Shown here: positions 1 to 8,263 of the stretch, in pieces | Numbering within the stretch: position 1 is the first letter of the stretch | Layout: the number at the start of each line of letters is the position of its first letter | From: Pseudomonas grimontii | GTDB lineage: Bacteria; Pseudomonadota; Gammaproteobacteria; Pseudomonadales; Pseudomonadaceae | Reading direction: 5' to 3' | NCBI RefSeq assembly: GCF_007858185.1 | Contig: NZ_VFES01000011.1 | Span: 1-64,000 of the forward strand | Length of the DNA: 64,000 nt | The notes under the pieces: generated by a model | The model's input: only the letters and a program-made list of their open reading frames with translations | What the model was told of the DNA's origin: nothing | Database searches by the model: none | Translations under genes and position numbers: made by a program

Positions 1-234
1 GAGTGGGGTCCGGGTGGCGAAAACGTAAGAAATACTCGTCGAATTGATTGTTTTTTGATCATTTGGCGAGTTTAAAAGTTGCGCTAGGTGGTATGCCGGG
101 GAAATACATGGCTACTTCAGACCATCCTTAGTCAAAATTCAATCCCTCAAGAACAATCTTTAATATTCTAAAACTCTTAAAACTCGGCACGGACATCCAT
201 ACCAAACCACAGTTCATTCAATGATCATGCTCGT

Positions 235-1680
235 CTAGATCACTCGACCATATACATCTTCGAAACGGACGATATCGTCCTCACCCAAGTAGTCTCCACT
301 TTGAACTTCTATTAAGACAAGATCAATAACGCCTGGATTCTTCAACCTATGCTTATGACCAGCACGAATAAAAGTCGACTCATTTGTATTCAACATTAGT
401 TCGGCCTGATCATTGACGACAACTGCCATCCCGCTAACCACTATCCAATGTTCACTCCGGTGGTGATGCATTTGCAGTGAAAGCGAAGCACCCGGCTTGA
501 CAACAATACGCTTTATCTTAAATCGCTCGCCACTTTCCAGCGTCGTATAAGTACCCCATGGGCGATGGACAGTACGGTGCAACTTATGCAACGTATGACC
601 GCTGCTTTTCAGCTGACCGACGATGTGCTTCACATCTTGAGCACTATCCCTGTGCGCGATAAGTAACGCGTCAGCAGTGTCGATCACTAATAAGTCTTCG
701 ACACCTACCAAAGCGGTGAGGCGATCTTCGCTCTTCACATAGTTGTTGCGTGCCCCGTGGCTGATCACTTCGCCCTCGAAGCGATTTCCATCGACGCCTT
801 CGCACGTTAGGTCACTCACAGCATTCCAAGAGCCGATATCCGTCCAACCGATATCGCACGGCACTACCGCGACGTTCTGAGAGCATTCCATAACTGCATA
901 ATCGATCGATATGTCCGTTACCTTGGTAAAGGTGTCGGCATCGACCGTCAGACAGCTGTACCCGGCTGCCACTGCCACCCGCGAATGCGCCAAACATTCA
1001 CTGACCTCAGCTAGGATCTTAGGCGCGTGCTTTTCCAACTCGCCAAGTATGGTCCCCACCTGAAAACAGAACATTCCCGAGTTCCAAAAATAATTCCCGG
1101 CGGCGATATATGATTCAGCGGTTGCGAGGTCTGGTTTCTCGACGTAATTCTCGACTTTGAAACCACCGTCTATTGGCGTATTGACACGAGCCTCAATATA
1201 ACCAAAGCCGGTTTCCGGGTACTGCGGGCGGATGCCGAAAGTGACAAGCCAACCTTGCGAGGATAGGTGAGTGGCGCGAGCAACAGCTTCTGCAAACGCA
1301 GCGTCATCCTTAATCATATGATCGGCAGCAAGTACCAGCATATGCGTTTGATCACCATACTTATCTCGCAACTGAAGAGCGGCAAGAGCAATGGCGGCAG
1401 TGGTGTTTCTTCCAAAGGGCTCGAGGATGTAAATCTGAGAGTGACCTTGAGTATTAACGAGGCTATATTCGTCTTCAGTTTTGAAAAGATGCTCGCGGTT
1501 GGTAACCGTCACTACTTCAGTGACACCGCGTAGTTTCGCTGCCCGTACGAACGTCTTCTGAATCAGATTCTGCCCATCGGGCAATGTCATAAAAGGCTTC
1601 GGATGCGCTTCCCGGGAGACGGGCCAGAGCCTGCTGCCCACGCCGCCAGATAAAATCACAGGGATCAAATTTACATCCAT
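235..1680 (-). CDS. Mannose-1-phosphate guanylyltransferase / mannose-6-phosphate isomerase (AlgA/WbpW/ManC family)
   Basis: A 481-residue bifunctional type II phosphomannose isomerase / GDP-mannose pyrophosphorylase, which makes GDP-mannose for O-antigen or exopolysaccharide in the cytoplasm. The N-terminal nucleotidyltransferase signature GGVGSRLWPVSREAHPKPF lies near residues 12-30, and VEKP plus GNYFWNSGMF follow in the middle. The C-terminal cupin isomerase domain shows HRPWGTY, GERFKIKRI, LQMHHHRSEHW and VSGMA. I start at the ATG at 1680 (protein MDVNLIPVILSGG), preceded by GAGAG; an open frame continues upstream to 1728 but adds residues unlike the family. Length matches AlgA, WbpW and PslB. 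Function is firm, but which polysaccharide it serves is not shown, so no symbol is given. Local GC is lower than in the core genes downstream, as usual for polysaccharide loci. Confidence 0.93.
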   Translation of the reverse strand: MDVNLIPVILSGGVGSRLWPVSREAHPKPFMTLPDGQNLIQKTFVRAAKLRGVTEVVTVTNREHLFKTEDEYSLVNTQGHSQIYILEPFGRNTTAAIALAALQLRDKYGDQTHMLVLAADHMIKDDAAFAEAVARATHLSSQGWLVTFGIRPQYPETGFGYIEARVNTPIDGGFKVENYVEKPDLATAESYIAAGNYFWNSGMFCFQVGTILGELEKHAPKILAEVSECLAHSRVAVAAGYSCLTVDADTFTKVTDISIDYAVMECSQNVAVVPCDIGWTDIGSWNAVSDLTCEGVDGNRFEGEVISHGARNNYVKSEDRLTALVGVEDLLVIDTADALLIAHRDSAQDVKHIVGQLKSSGHTLHKLHRTVHRPWGTYTTLESGERFKIKRIVVKPGASLSLQMHHHRSEHWIVVSGMAVVVNDQAELMLNTNESTFIRAGHKHRLKNPGVIDLVLIEVQSGDYLGEDDIVRFEDVYGRVI

Positions 1681-2966
1681 ATAAAACACTCTCAAATGGC
1701 GATAGAGTTTCACCACGAAGATGACCAAGTGGTCCTCATTCGTCCTAATAAGTAGCCGGGCATCCCCCTGTAAGCCCCATGGTCCAATGTGCTAATTGCT
1801 GCACCTGAGCTAGCCTTAGCACAAAACTATATCAGAGAAGAAAGCGCCATGAAACTCTGACAATGGCTGTTTACCTAGCTAAATTCAGGCGCTTCCAAGT
1901 GACGCTTTTTAATAGGTTTCCGCGTGGTTTTGCATTGCTAAAAGAGTCGCTTAAGGATCACTCATAGAACCGGTCGAGGCTAATAATCACAGATCAGACG
2001 GCAAAATTAAAGGCGCCAGATCGACCAACCGAACAACCGCGCCAGGAGAACAATGCGCAGAGCCATCCAAGGGTAAGCAGAAATGAAAAATTTGCGAGTC
2101 ATTTGCCCATCCATTATCCAGTGAGAGTCCTAAGATTACAGTACGATCAACATGGGCACTTTTAGTTCAATGAGCCCAACGCACCCGCGACCTAAAAATC
2201 AGGCACGCACCAATCAGGGTCAAACAATCGACGCTAGGCTCGAATCTAAAGCAAGGGGCGTACCACCGTTTTTTTGGTGCTATCGCTGCTTAAGCTTCAG
2301 CAAGCTGAGCTTGTCGTAAAACGGACACTTCGTTCCTTTAACTAATTTATGTTTTTCCCTATTCTCGAATTATTCTACGGCGAACAGCCCGCATGACAGG
2401 CGCTCCGCTCCTGCATCCCACAATCCTTTTCACGCCATCCACAGGTTCGACAGACCGAACAATGTGGCCTGATGCGCAATACTTTTCCCCCAAGCCGCGA
2501 GAGCACACTCACGTATAGCCGAACTGACGCTTGATGACGCAAACCGAATATTCAACCTTAGCCCGTAACTGCGATTTTGAGTATTCGATCCTGCGTCGAA
2601 TGCACCCAACCACTCTTTTTTAGCGTGCTTTATAGCTACTCGTGCGGAGCGCAACCGACCAGATCATCTTGCGCCCCGATACTCAGAGCGTTTCCACGCC
2701 GGTCTATCCGCGCGCCCACACGCAAGCTTCCTCGCCATTCAGAACTGATCGACCTGGACCAGGTTCGGAACGCAGGTCGGACTTGCAGGGGCTCTCCAGA
2801 CGTTTTTTGGGGAGTGGCTCCCCCACCACTTTCCGAGCGCCTCATACGCATAGGCACAGCTCACTATCTGGCCCCGGCTTTGATCAGCATATCCTGCCAG
2901 ATCGCCTGACCTCTCATCAGAACGATTGAGCACGCCAGCAAACACCATGACGACACGGGCGCCACT
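1681..2966. other. Long low-GC intergenic stretch without a convincing gene
   Basis: About 1.3 kb between the GDP-mannose gene and the methyltransferase, both on the minus strand. Short open frames occur on both strands between about 2430 and 2950 and overlap one another. None has a good start, a recognisable motif or Pseudomonas-like codon use. An imperfect inverted repeat (AAGCTTCAGC facing GCTGAGCTT) sits at about 2292-2312. This could be a decayed gene or an insertion remnant at the edge of a variable polysaccharide locus, but I cannot identify a parent element. The promoter of the 235-1680 gene should lie in the first 100 bases. Confidence 0.5.
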
Positions 2967-3956
2967 TCATAACCTGCCAACAAGCTGGCGAAGTACACGC
3001 TTTACAGATGGCGCAAATCTCAGCTGCTTCTTCAGCTCATTCTGGATAACGACCGCATCGCTGAACGCTTTTCGCGCATGCTCAAGATCGCTATTCAGGT
3101 CCGGAGAAATACTTTTTCCTGCAACCTCTTTTTCTGGCAAACCGATAAGCCTTGGCTCCCCGAGCTTGGTCAGCGTGATCATAAACTCGCCGGAAATCCC
3201 CCCAGAGCCAACAGATGGCTCGCCTTGATTTGGGTCTGACATCGACACATTCAAAAGACCAAGCTCAACCATCGTGCTGATGACCTCTACAAAGCTTTCT
3301 GGCGAAAATGCAGAGCAGTGCACATCAAGGTATTCATCAGATCTGAATGAGTTTATCGCGTACTGCAGTGCCTGTTCTAACGTATAGGTGCGCTTGGCTT
3401 CCGCCAGCGGCAGATGCAAATCAAAAGACCTGGTGCCGGGTTGGTCGGTATCCGCTACAGCAAGCGACAGACAATCAAATATTTGCTTAGGTGATGGCTT
3501 GCTGGACTTTCGAATCCAGGCGTCGACAAATTCGGCAACTGGGGTTGGCTGGCGATAGTAGTCAAAGCAAGCCTCCTTATTAGGGATGACCAGAGCCAGC
3601 TTGCCGCCAACCTTTAGAACTGAAAGTACCTCATTGAGCCACCCAATCATATTGGGAACGTGCTCAATTACGTGGGAGGCCAACGCGTAATCGAATACAA
3701 CGCCAGTGGGTACGGAATCAGCAAGACTGCTACCGGGAGGCCACACAAAATCAAGTGTTTGAATTCCCGAGTAAATCCCTGAATGTGCCGTGACGTTAGT
3801 AGCGTTTTTCTCTCGTAGCGCTTCTGTTGACGTGTAGTCGGTGTAATAGACGTTGTACCTTTCCTTGGGCACTACTGGGCGGAAAAGCGGCGCAATTTCC
3901 AGGCCGCATCCTGAAAGATCTAAATGCTTGGTTATCAACCTTTGGCGGCTATCCAT
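2967..3956 (-). CDS. Class I SAM-dependent methyltransferase, probably polysaccharide-associated
   Basis: A protein of about 329 residues with a methyltransferase-11 type fold. GLEIAPLFRPVV near the N-terminus is the SAM-binding motif I in the divergent form common in polysaccharide-locus methyltransferases. ASHVIEHVPNMIGWLNE and LKVGGKLALVIPNKE are the typical motifs that follow. The last 60 residues are charged and probably helical (DLNSDLEHARKAF), ending in a basic tail. The start is uncertain: ATG at 3956 (MDSRQRL) fits the fold best, while in-frame starts at 3965 and 4013 would add up to 20 residues; none has a clear Shine-Dalgarno. It probably methylates a sugar or lipid-linked glycan precursor, inferred only from its neighbour, the GDP-mannose gene. 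Substrate unknown. Confidence 0.8.
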   Translation of the reverse strand: MDSRQRLITKHLDLSGCGLEIAPLFRPVVPKERYNVYYTDYTSTEALREKNATNVTAHSGIYSGIQTLDFVWPPGSSLADSVPTGVVFDYALASHVIEHVPNMIGWLNEVLSVLKVGGKLALVIPNKEACFDYYRQPTPVAEFVDAWIRKSSKPSPKQIFDCLSLAVADTDQPGTRSFDLHLPLAEAKRTYTLEQALQYAINSFRSDEYLDVHCSAFSPESFVEVISTMVELGLLNVSMSDPNQGEPSVGSGGISGEFMITLTKLGEPRLIGLPEKEVAGKSISPDLNSDLEHARKAFSDAVVIQNELKKQLRFAPSVKRVLRQLVGRL

Positions 3957-4055
3957 AAAACCCATCCATATTTTTTGTATGCCAACCCTATCACGAGTGT
4001 TCCGACGATTCATCAATCGGTAACCCGCGATAGGCCGATACGCCTTTTATTTAGA

Positions 4056-4346
4056 TCATTCTCTCGACGTTAACCCTAAGCGTTCCGAATGGGTGGTCGT
4101 TAGTGGAGCCCTTAACACGCTCAAAAGGATTAAGGCAACGATAGCCGAGACAATCCAGCCAAATCCAGTAATAGATGTAAGGCTTGCGGTTGCAACATCC
4201 CCAACAGAGGCTCCAGTGACTGTCAGGGAGGTAACGCCCGAAGACCCGGAAGCACATCGTAGGTCGTCGATGCTGATACTTGGCCTTGATTGCTGTGCTA
4301 GCAATACACCTCGAGGAACGAGCAACCCGCCAATTGTTGCAAAAAT
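4056..4346 (-). CDS. Possible small exported or membrane protein (hypothetical)
   Basis: A frame of 89-97 residues with one strongly hydrophobic segment near the C-terminus (GFGWIVSAIVALILLSVLRA), followed by a short polar basic tail. Read from a rare ATT at 4346 the N-terminus would be LIF-like, hydrophobic and end LLAQQ, like a signal peptide; the first conventional start is TTG at 4325. A stop codon lies just upstream at 4350-4352. The layout (short polar segment rich in G, S, T and A, one membrane helix, basic end) is that of small single-span inner-membrane proteins and, loosely, of filamentous phage coat proteins. I see no family motif. It is divergent from aer. The lack of a standard start makes it uncertain; it could also be a non-coding gap. 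Confidence 0.35.
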   Translation of the reverse strand: MFATIGGLLVPRGVLLAQQSRPSISIDDLRCASGSSGVTSLTVTGASVGDVATASLTSITGFGWIVSAIVALILLSVLRAPLTTTHSERLGLTSRE

Positions 4347-4406
4347 AAGTTAAATAAACCCCCGTTACCGCCGATACCCAATGAAAGCCTTGCGGATTGA
4401 ACAATC

Positions 4407-5972
4407 ATGCGTAATAACCAACCCGTTACCCAGCGCGAACGTACCTTCCCCGCTCAGCAACGGTTGATCTCCACCACAGATGCCAAAGGCGTGATCACCT
4501 ACTGCAACGACGCTTTCGTCGAAATCAGTGGGTTCTCTCGCGACGAACTGGTGCGTGCGCCGCACAATCTGGTCCGTCACCCGGACGTGCCAGCGGCCGT
4601 GTTCGGGCATATGTGGACCACGCTCAAACAAGGCTTGCCATGGATGGGCATCGTTAAGAACCGCTGCAAGACGGGCGATCACTACTGGGTTAACGCCTAT
4701 GTGACGCCGGTCTTCGAAGGCAACCAGGTGGTCGGCTACGAATCGGTGCGCATCAAGCCCACTGCCGAGCAGATCCGCCGTGCCGAAGCGCTCTACCAAC
4801 GCATCAACCAGGGCAAGTCGGCCGTTCCCCAGCGGGACAAGTGGCTGCCGGTGTTGCAGGACTGGCTGCCGTTTATCCTGATCAGCCAATTGAGCTTCAT
4901 GATCGGTGTGTCGCTCAACTCCCACTGGGGCTTTGCCCTGGCGGCGGGTTTGTCGGTGCCGTTGGGCTTGCTCGGTCTGAGCTGGCAACAGCGCGGTCTC
5001 AAGCGTTTGCTGCGCCTGGCCGAGCAGACCACGTCCGACCCGTTGATCGCGCAGATGTACACCGACAGCCGTGGCGCCCAGGCGCGCCTGGAGATGTCGA
5101 TCCTCAGCCAGGAGGCACGTCTGAAGACCTGCCTCACGCGCTTGCAGGACACTGCCGAGCACCTCAACGACCAGGCGGCGCAGTCCAATACCCTGGCGCA
5201 CAACAGCTCCAGCGGCTTGGAACGCCAGCGCGTGGAAACCGAGCAGGTGGCCACGGCGGTCAACCAGATGGCGGCGACCACTCAGGAAGTGGCCAGCCAT
5301 GTGCAGCGCACCGCCGACGCCACCCAGGAAGCCAATCGCCTGACCGGTCGCGGTCGCGATATTGCCGGGGAAACCCGCGAGGCGATTCAGCGTCTGTCGG
5401 TGGCCGTGGGCGAGACCGGCGTGACCGTCACCCAACTGGCCAAGGACAGCGATGAGATCGGCGGCGTAGTCGACGTGATCAAAGGCATTGCCGACCAAAC
5501 CAACCTGTTGGCGCTCAACGCCGCCATTGAAGCAGCGCGTGCCGGTGAGATGGGCCGGGGGTTTGCGGTGGTCGCCGATGAAGTCCGCCAACTGGCGCAG
5601 CGCACGGCTGAGTCGACCGGGCAGATCCATGCCCTGATCGCCAAGCTGCAGCAAACCGCTGCCGCCGCCGTGCAAACCATGGACGCCGGGCATCGCCAGG
5701 CCGAAGAAGGGGTGGCGCGGGTGATGGAGGCGGATCAGGCGTTGGTGGGCATCAGTGAAGCGGTGGCGCATATCACCGACATGACCACCCAGATTGCGGC
5801 CGCCACCGAAGAGCAAAGCTCGGTAGCCGAAGAGATCAGCCGTAATATCAGCACCATTGCGCTGTTGGCGGATCAGACCTCGGAGCAGGCGATGAACTCG
5901 GCGCAGTTGAGTGAGGAATTGACGCGTACCGCCAATACCCAGTACTCCCTGGTCGAGCGTTTTAACCGCTAG
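4407..5972 (+). CDS. aer: Aerotaxis receptor, PAS-type methyl-accepting chemotaxis protein
   Basis: A 521-residue inner-membrane chemoreceptor that senses redox or oxygen and signals to CheA/CheW. The N-terminal PAS domain (about residues 20-125) has ISTTDAKGVITYCNDAF and SGFSRDELVRAPHNLVRHPD, the FAD-binding pattern of Aer. Two close hydrophobic segments at about 152-195 form a membrane hairpin with no periplasmic sensor domain. The cytoplasmic signalling domain runs to the C-terminus; its conserved hairpin tip, GIADQTNLLALNAAIEAARAG, starts near residue 360. Size and position next to the cbb3 oxidase genes match aer in P. aeruginosa. No strong Shine-Dalgarno precedes the ATG and I see no Anr site immediately upstream. 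Confidence 0.93.
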   Translation: MRNNQPVTQRERTFPAQQRLISTTDAKGVITYCNDAFVEISGFSRDELVRAPHNLVRHPDVPAAVFGHMWTTLKQGLPWMGIVKNRCKTGDHYWVNAYVTPVFEGNQVVGYESVRIKPTAEQIRRAEALYQRINQGKSAVPQRDKWLPVLQDWLPFILISQLSFMIGVSLNSHWGFALAAGLSVPLGLLGLSWQQRGLKRLLRLAEQTTSDPLIAQMYTDSRGAQARLEMSILSQEARLKTCLTRLQDTAEHLNDQAAQSNTLAHNSSSGLERQRVETEQVATAVNQMAATTQEVASHVQRTADATQEANRLTGRGRDIAGETREAIQRLSVAVGETGVTVTQLAKDSDEIGGVVDVIKGIADQTNLLALNAAIEAARAGEMGRGFAVVADEVRQLAQRTAESTGQIHALIAKLQQTAAAAVQTMDAGHRQAEEGVARVMEADQALVGISEAVAHITDMTTQIAAATEEQSSVAEEISRNISTIALLADQTSEQAMNSAQLSEELTRTANTQYSLVERFNR

Positions 5973-5979
5973 ACCGCTA

Positions 5980-6052
5980 TCGAGGGCAAGCCCCCTCCCA
6001 CACTTTGACTGTATTCACACATCAACATGTGGGAGGGGGCGTGCTCCGATGA
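5980..6052. repeat. REPIN-type inverted REP pair
   Basis: Two oppositely oriented REP arms (GAGGGCAAGCCCCCTCCCAC and, inverted, GTGGGAGGGGGCGTGCTCC) flank a spacer that includes TGTATTCACACATCAA. The same spacer type recurs at 48040-48115. It lies between convergent aer and the hydrolase gene, probably acts as a terminator for both, and supplies the hydrolase's stop codon and last residues. P. fluorescens REP/REPIN elements are established; assignment here is by eye. Confidence 0.85.
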
Positions 6053-6749
6053 GGCCCTGACAGGCACCGAGAAACCTGGCGACCTGCACCGCCCCAGCCT
6101 CCAGATGCTGCTCATGGCTGAACCCCGAAGCCTTCAACGGCTTCAAGTCATGATCCCCCGCGACCAGCCACATCACCTCGATGCTCGGCGATAATTCATA
6201 GCCCGCCACCGCCACCCGATTACCCAAGGCATCGCGCTCGCCCTGCACAATCAGCGTCGGCGTGTTCAGCCCGGCCAGATGCTCGACCCGTGGTTTCTCC
6301 GGCTTGCCCACCGCATAGAACGGATACCCCAGGCACACCAGGCCATCGACGGCCAATTCATCCGCTAACAGACTCGCCATGCGCCCGCCCATGGACTTGC
6401 CGCCAATGGCCAGTTTCCCAGCGACATGACGTCGCACCTCGGCATATACCCCGCGCCACGCCTCCAGCAGTTTCGGCGCCGGGTTGGGTGGGCGTTTGCC
6501 GCCGTCCAGTCGGCGCTGGGCCATGTAGGGAAACTCGAAGCGCAACACGTTCACGCCATGCCCGGCAAGGCGTGCAGACATGTCGTTCATGAAGGATGAG
6601 TCCATCGGCGCGCCGGCGCCGTGGGCCAGGATCAGCGTCACGCAGTCACTGGAAACAGCGCCCGACGCACCATTCCATAACCAGCCATGTTCCCGCACAC
6701 ACTGCGCCCATTGATCCCCGTCAATACTGGCCTTGTGCTCTTTGCCCAT
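6015..6749 (-). CDS. Alpha/beta hydrolase of the KANL3/Tex30 (dienelactone hydrolase-like) type
   Basis: A cytoplasmic protein of 244 residues when started at ATG 6749 (MGKEHKAS), which has GCGAGGC upstream; the frame is open further upstream but would run through the ccoN2 promoter. Fold landmarks are LILAHGAGAPMDSSFM (oxyanion region), the nucleophile elbow GGKSMGGRMAS, the acid region VQGERDALGN and the catalytic histidine in AGDHDLKP. Substrate unknown. The gene is divergent from ccoN2, and its codons 9-13 contain a perfect Anr-type site (6711-6724). The last dozen residues and stop are encoded by the REPIN element, so the natural C-terminus has probably been altered by that insertion. 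Confidence 0.85.
   Translation of the reverse strand: MGKEHKASIDGDQWAQCVREHGWLWNGASGAVSSDCVTLILAHGAGAPMDSSFMNDMSARLAGHGVNVLRFEFPYMAQRRLDGGKRPPNPAPKLLEAWRGVYAEVRRHVAGKLAIGGKSMGGRMASLLADELAVDGLVCLGYPFYAVGKPEKPRVEHLAGLNTPTLIVQGERDALGNRVAVAGYELSPSIEVMWLVAGDHDLKPLKASGFSHEQHLEAGAVQVARFLGACQGLIGARPLPHVDV
6711..6724 (+). promoter_or_regulatory. Anr (FNR-type) binding site for the ccoNOQP-2 operon
   Basis: TTGAT-CCCC-GTCAA matches the Pseudomonas Anr consensus TTGAY-N4-RTCAA at all ten fixed positions. It lies 108 bases before the ccoN2 ATG and inside the start of the divergent hydrolase gene. If Anr binds at -41.5, transcription would start near 6759, with CATGCT (6747-6752) as a weak -10. Anr dependence of the cbb3-2 operon is established in P. 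aeruginosa. Confidence 0.75.
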
Positions 6750-6828
6750 GCTTGCCTCGCTATTCAGTCTGCCTATAACTCCAGCCCAAGTGCCGCATCT
6801 GCTTGGGTTGAACCGTGGATGGGGAACC

Positions 6829-8253
6829 ATGAACACTACTTTAAGTACCGCCTATAACTACAAGGTGGTCCGCCAATTCGCCATTATGACGGTGGTGTGG
6901 GGCATCGTCGGCATGGGGCTCGGGGTTTTTCTCGCCGCCCAATTGGTTTGGCCCGCGCTCAACTTCGACTTGCCCTGGACCAGCTTCGGCCGCCTGCGCC
7001 CGCTGCACACCAACGCGGTGATCTTCGCGTTCGGTGGCTGTGCGCTGTTCGCCAGCTCCTTCTACTCGGTGCAGCGTACCTGCCAAACCCAACTGTTCGC
7101 GCCGAAAATCGCCGCGTTCTGCTTCTGGGGCTGGCAGTTGGTCATCCTCTTGGCCGCAATCACCTTGCCGCTGGGTTACACCAGCTCCAAGGAATACGCC
7201 GAGCTGGAATGGCCGATCGACATCCTGATCACCGTCGTCTGGGTGGCCTACGCCATTGTGTTCTTTGGCACCGTGGCCAAGCGCACCACCAAGCACATCT
7301 ACGTCGGTAACTGGTTCTTCGGTGCATTCATCATCACCGTGGCGATCCTGCATATCGTCAACAACCTGGAAATCCCGGTCAGCCTGACCAAGTCCTACTC
7401 GCTGTATGGCGGTGCGACGGATGCCATGGTGCAGTGGTGGTATGGGCATAACGCGGTAGGCTTTTTCCTCACCGCCGGTTTCCTCGGGATGATGTACTAC
7501 TTCGTGCCGAAACAGGCCGAACGTCCGGTGTATTCCTATCGCCTGTCGATCGTGCACTTCTGGGCACTGATCACCCTGTACATCTGGGCCGGTCCTCACC
7601 ACTTGCACTACACCGCGCTGCCGGACTGGGCACAGTCGCTGGGCATGGTGATGTCGCTGGTACTGCTGGCTCCGAGCTGGGGCGGCATGATCAACGGCAT
7701 GATGACCCTGTCGGGCGCCTGGCATAAGTTGCGCAGCGACCCGATCCTGCGCTTTTTGGTGGTGTCCCTGGCGTTCTACGGCATGTCGACCTTCGAAGGT
7801 CCGATGATGGCGATCAAGACCGTCAACTCGCTGTCCCACTACACCGACTGGACCATCGGCCACGTACACGCCGGCGCCCTCGGTTGGGTGGCGATGATCT
7901 CCATCGGCGCGCTGTACCACATGATCCCGAAAGTCTTCGGTCGCGAGCAGATGTACAGCCTCGGCCTGATCAACGCGCACTTCTGGCTGGCGACCATCGG
8001 CACCGTGCTCTACATCGCCTCGATGTGGGTCAACGGCATCGCCCAGGGCCTGATGTGGCGTGCGATCAACGACGACGGCACCTTGACCTACTCCTTCGTC
8101 GAAACCCTGGTGGCCAGCCACCCAGGCTTCATCGTGCGGTTGGTGGGCGGTGCGGTGTTCCTCAGCGGCATGTTGCTGATGGCTTACAACACATGGCGCA
8201 CCGTGCGCTCGGCACAACCTGTCGAAGCCGCCCCTGTCGCGCAGATGGCCTGA
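6829..8253 (+). CDS. ccoN: cbb3-type cytochrome c oxidase subunit I, operon 2
   Basis: The catalytic, multi-span haem-copper subunit of a high-affinity terminal oxidase, 474 residues. Haem and copper ligand regions are visible: LRPLHTNAVIFAFGG, QWWYGHNAVGFFLT, GPHHLHYTALPDW and IGHVHAGALGW. The start is ATG 6829 with GGGGA just upstream; the frame extends further 5' without support. It is the first gene of ccoN-ccoO-ccoQ-ccoP and is preceded by an Anr site. The protein is close to the copy at 10405-11847, and 147 bases (7737-7883) are identical between the two copies, third positions included, which suggests gene conversion. By position next to aer it corresponds to P. aeruginosa ccoN2. Confidence 0.95.
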   Translation: MNTTLSTAYNYKVVRQFAIMTVVWGIVGMGLGVFLAAQLVWPALNFDLPWTSFGRLRPLHTNAVIFAFGGCALFASSFYSVQRTCQTQLFAPKIAAFCFWGWQLVILLAAITLPLGYTSSKEYAELEWPIDILITVVWVAYAIVFFGTVAKRTTKHIYVGNWFFGAFIITVAILHIVNNLEIPVSLTKSYSLYGGATDAMVQWWYGHNAVGFFLTAGFLGMMYYFVPKQAERPVYSYRLSIVHFWALITLYIWAGPHHLHYTALPDWAQSLGMVMSLVLLAPSWGGMINGMMTLSGAWHKLRSDPILRFLVVSLAFYGMSTFEGPMMAIKTVNSLSHYTDWTIGHVHAGALGWVAMISIGALYHMIPKVFGREQMYSLGLINAHFWLATIGTVLYIASMWVNGIAQGLMWRAINDDGTLTYSFVETLVASHPGFIVRLVGGAVFLSGMLLMAYNTWRTVRSAQPVEAAPVAQMA

Positions 8254-8263
8254 GGAGTCAGTG

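Noticed and set aside
2292..2350. Terminal inverted repeat of an insertion sequence near GTCGTAAAACGGACACTT
   Set aside because: I could not find a matching opposite end, a target duplication or any transposase fragment within the window.
2430..2950. Five short overlapping frames on both strands between the two polysaccharide genes
   Set aside because: None has a ribosome site, a motif or consistent codon use, and they overlap one another; listed only as an unexplained gap.
4365..5816. A 483-codon open frame on the minus strand across aer, with similar long minus-strand frames under both ccoN genes, ccoG and other genes
   Set aside because: They are antisense shadows of high-GC genes: rich in H, G, R and Q, with no motifs, and opposite to well-recognised proteins.
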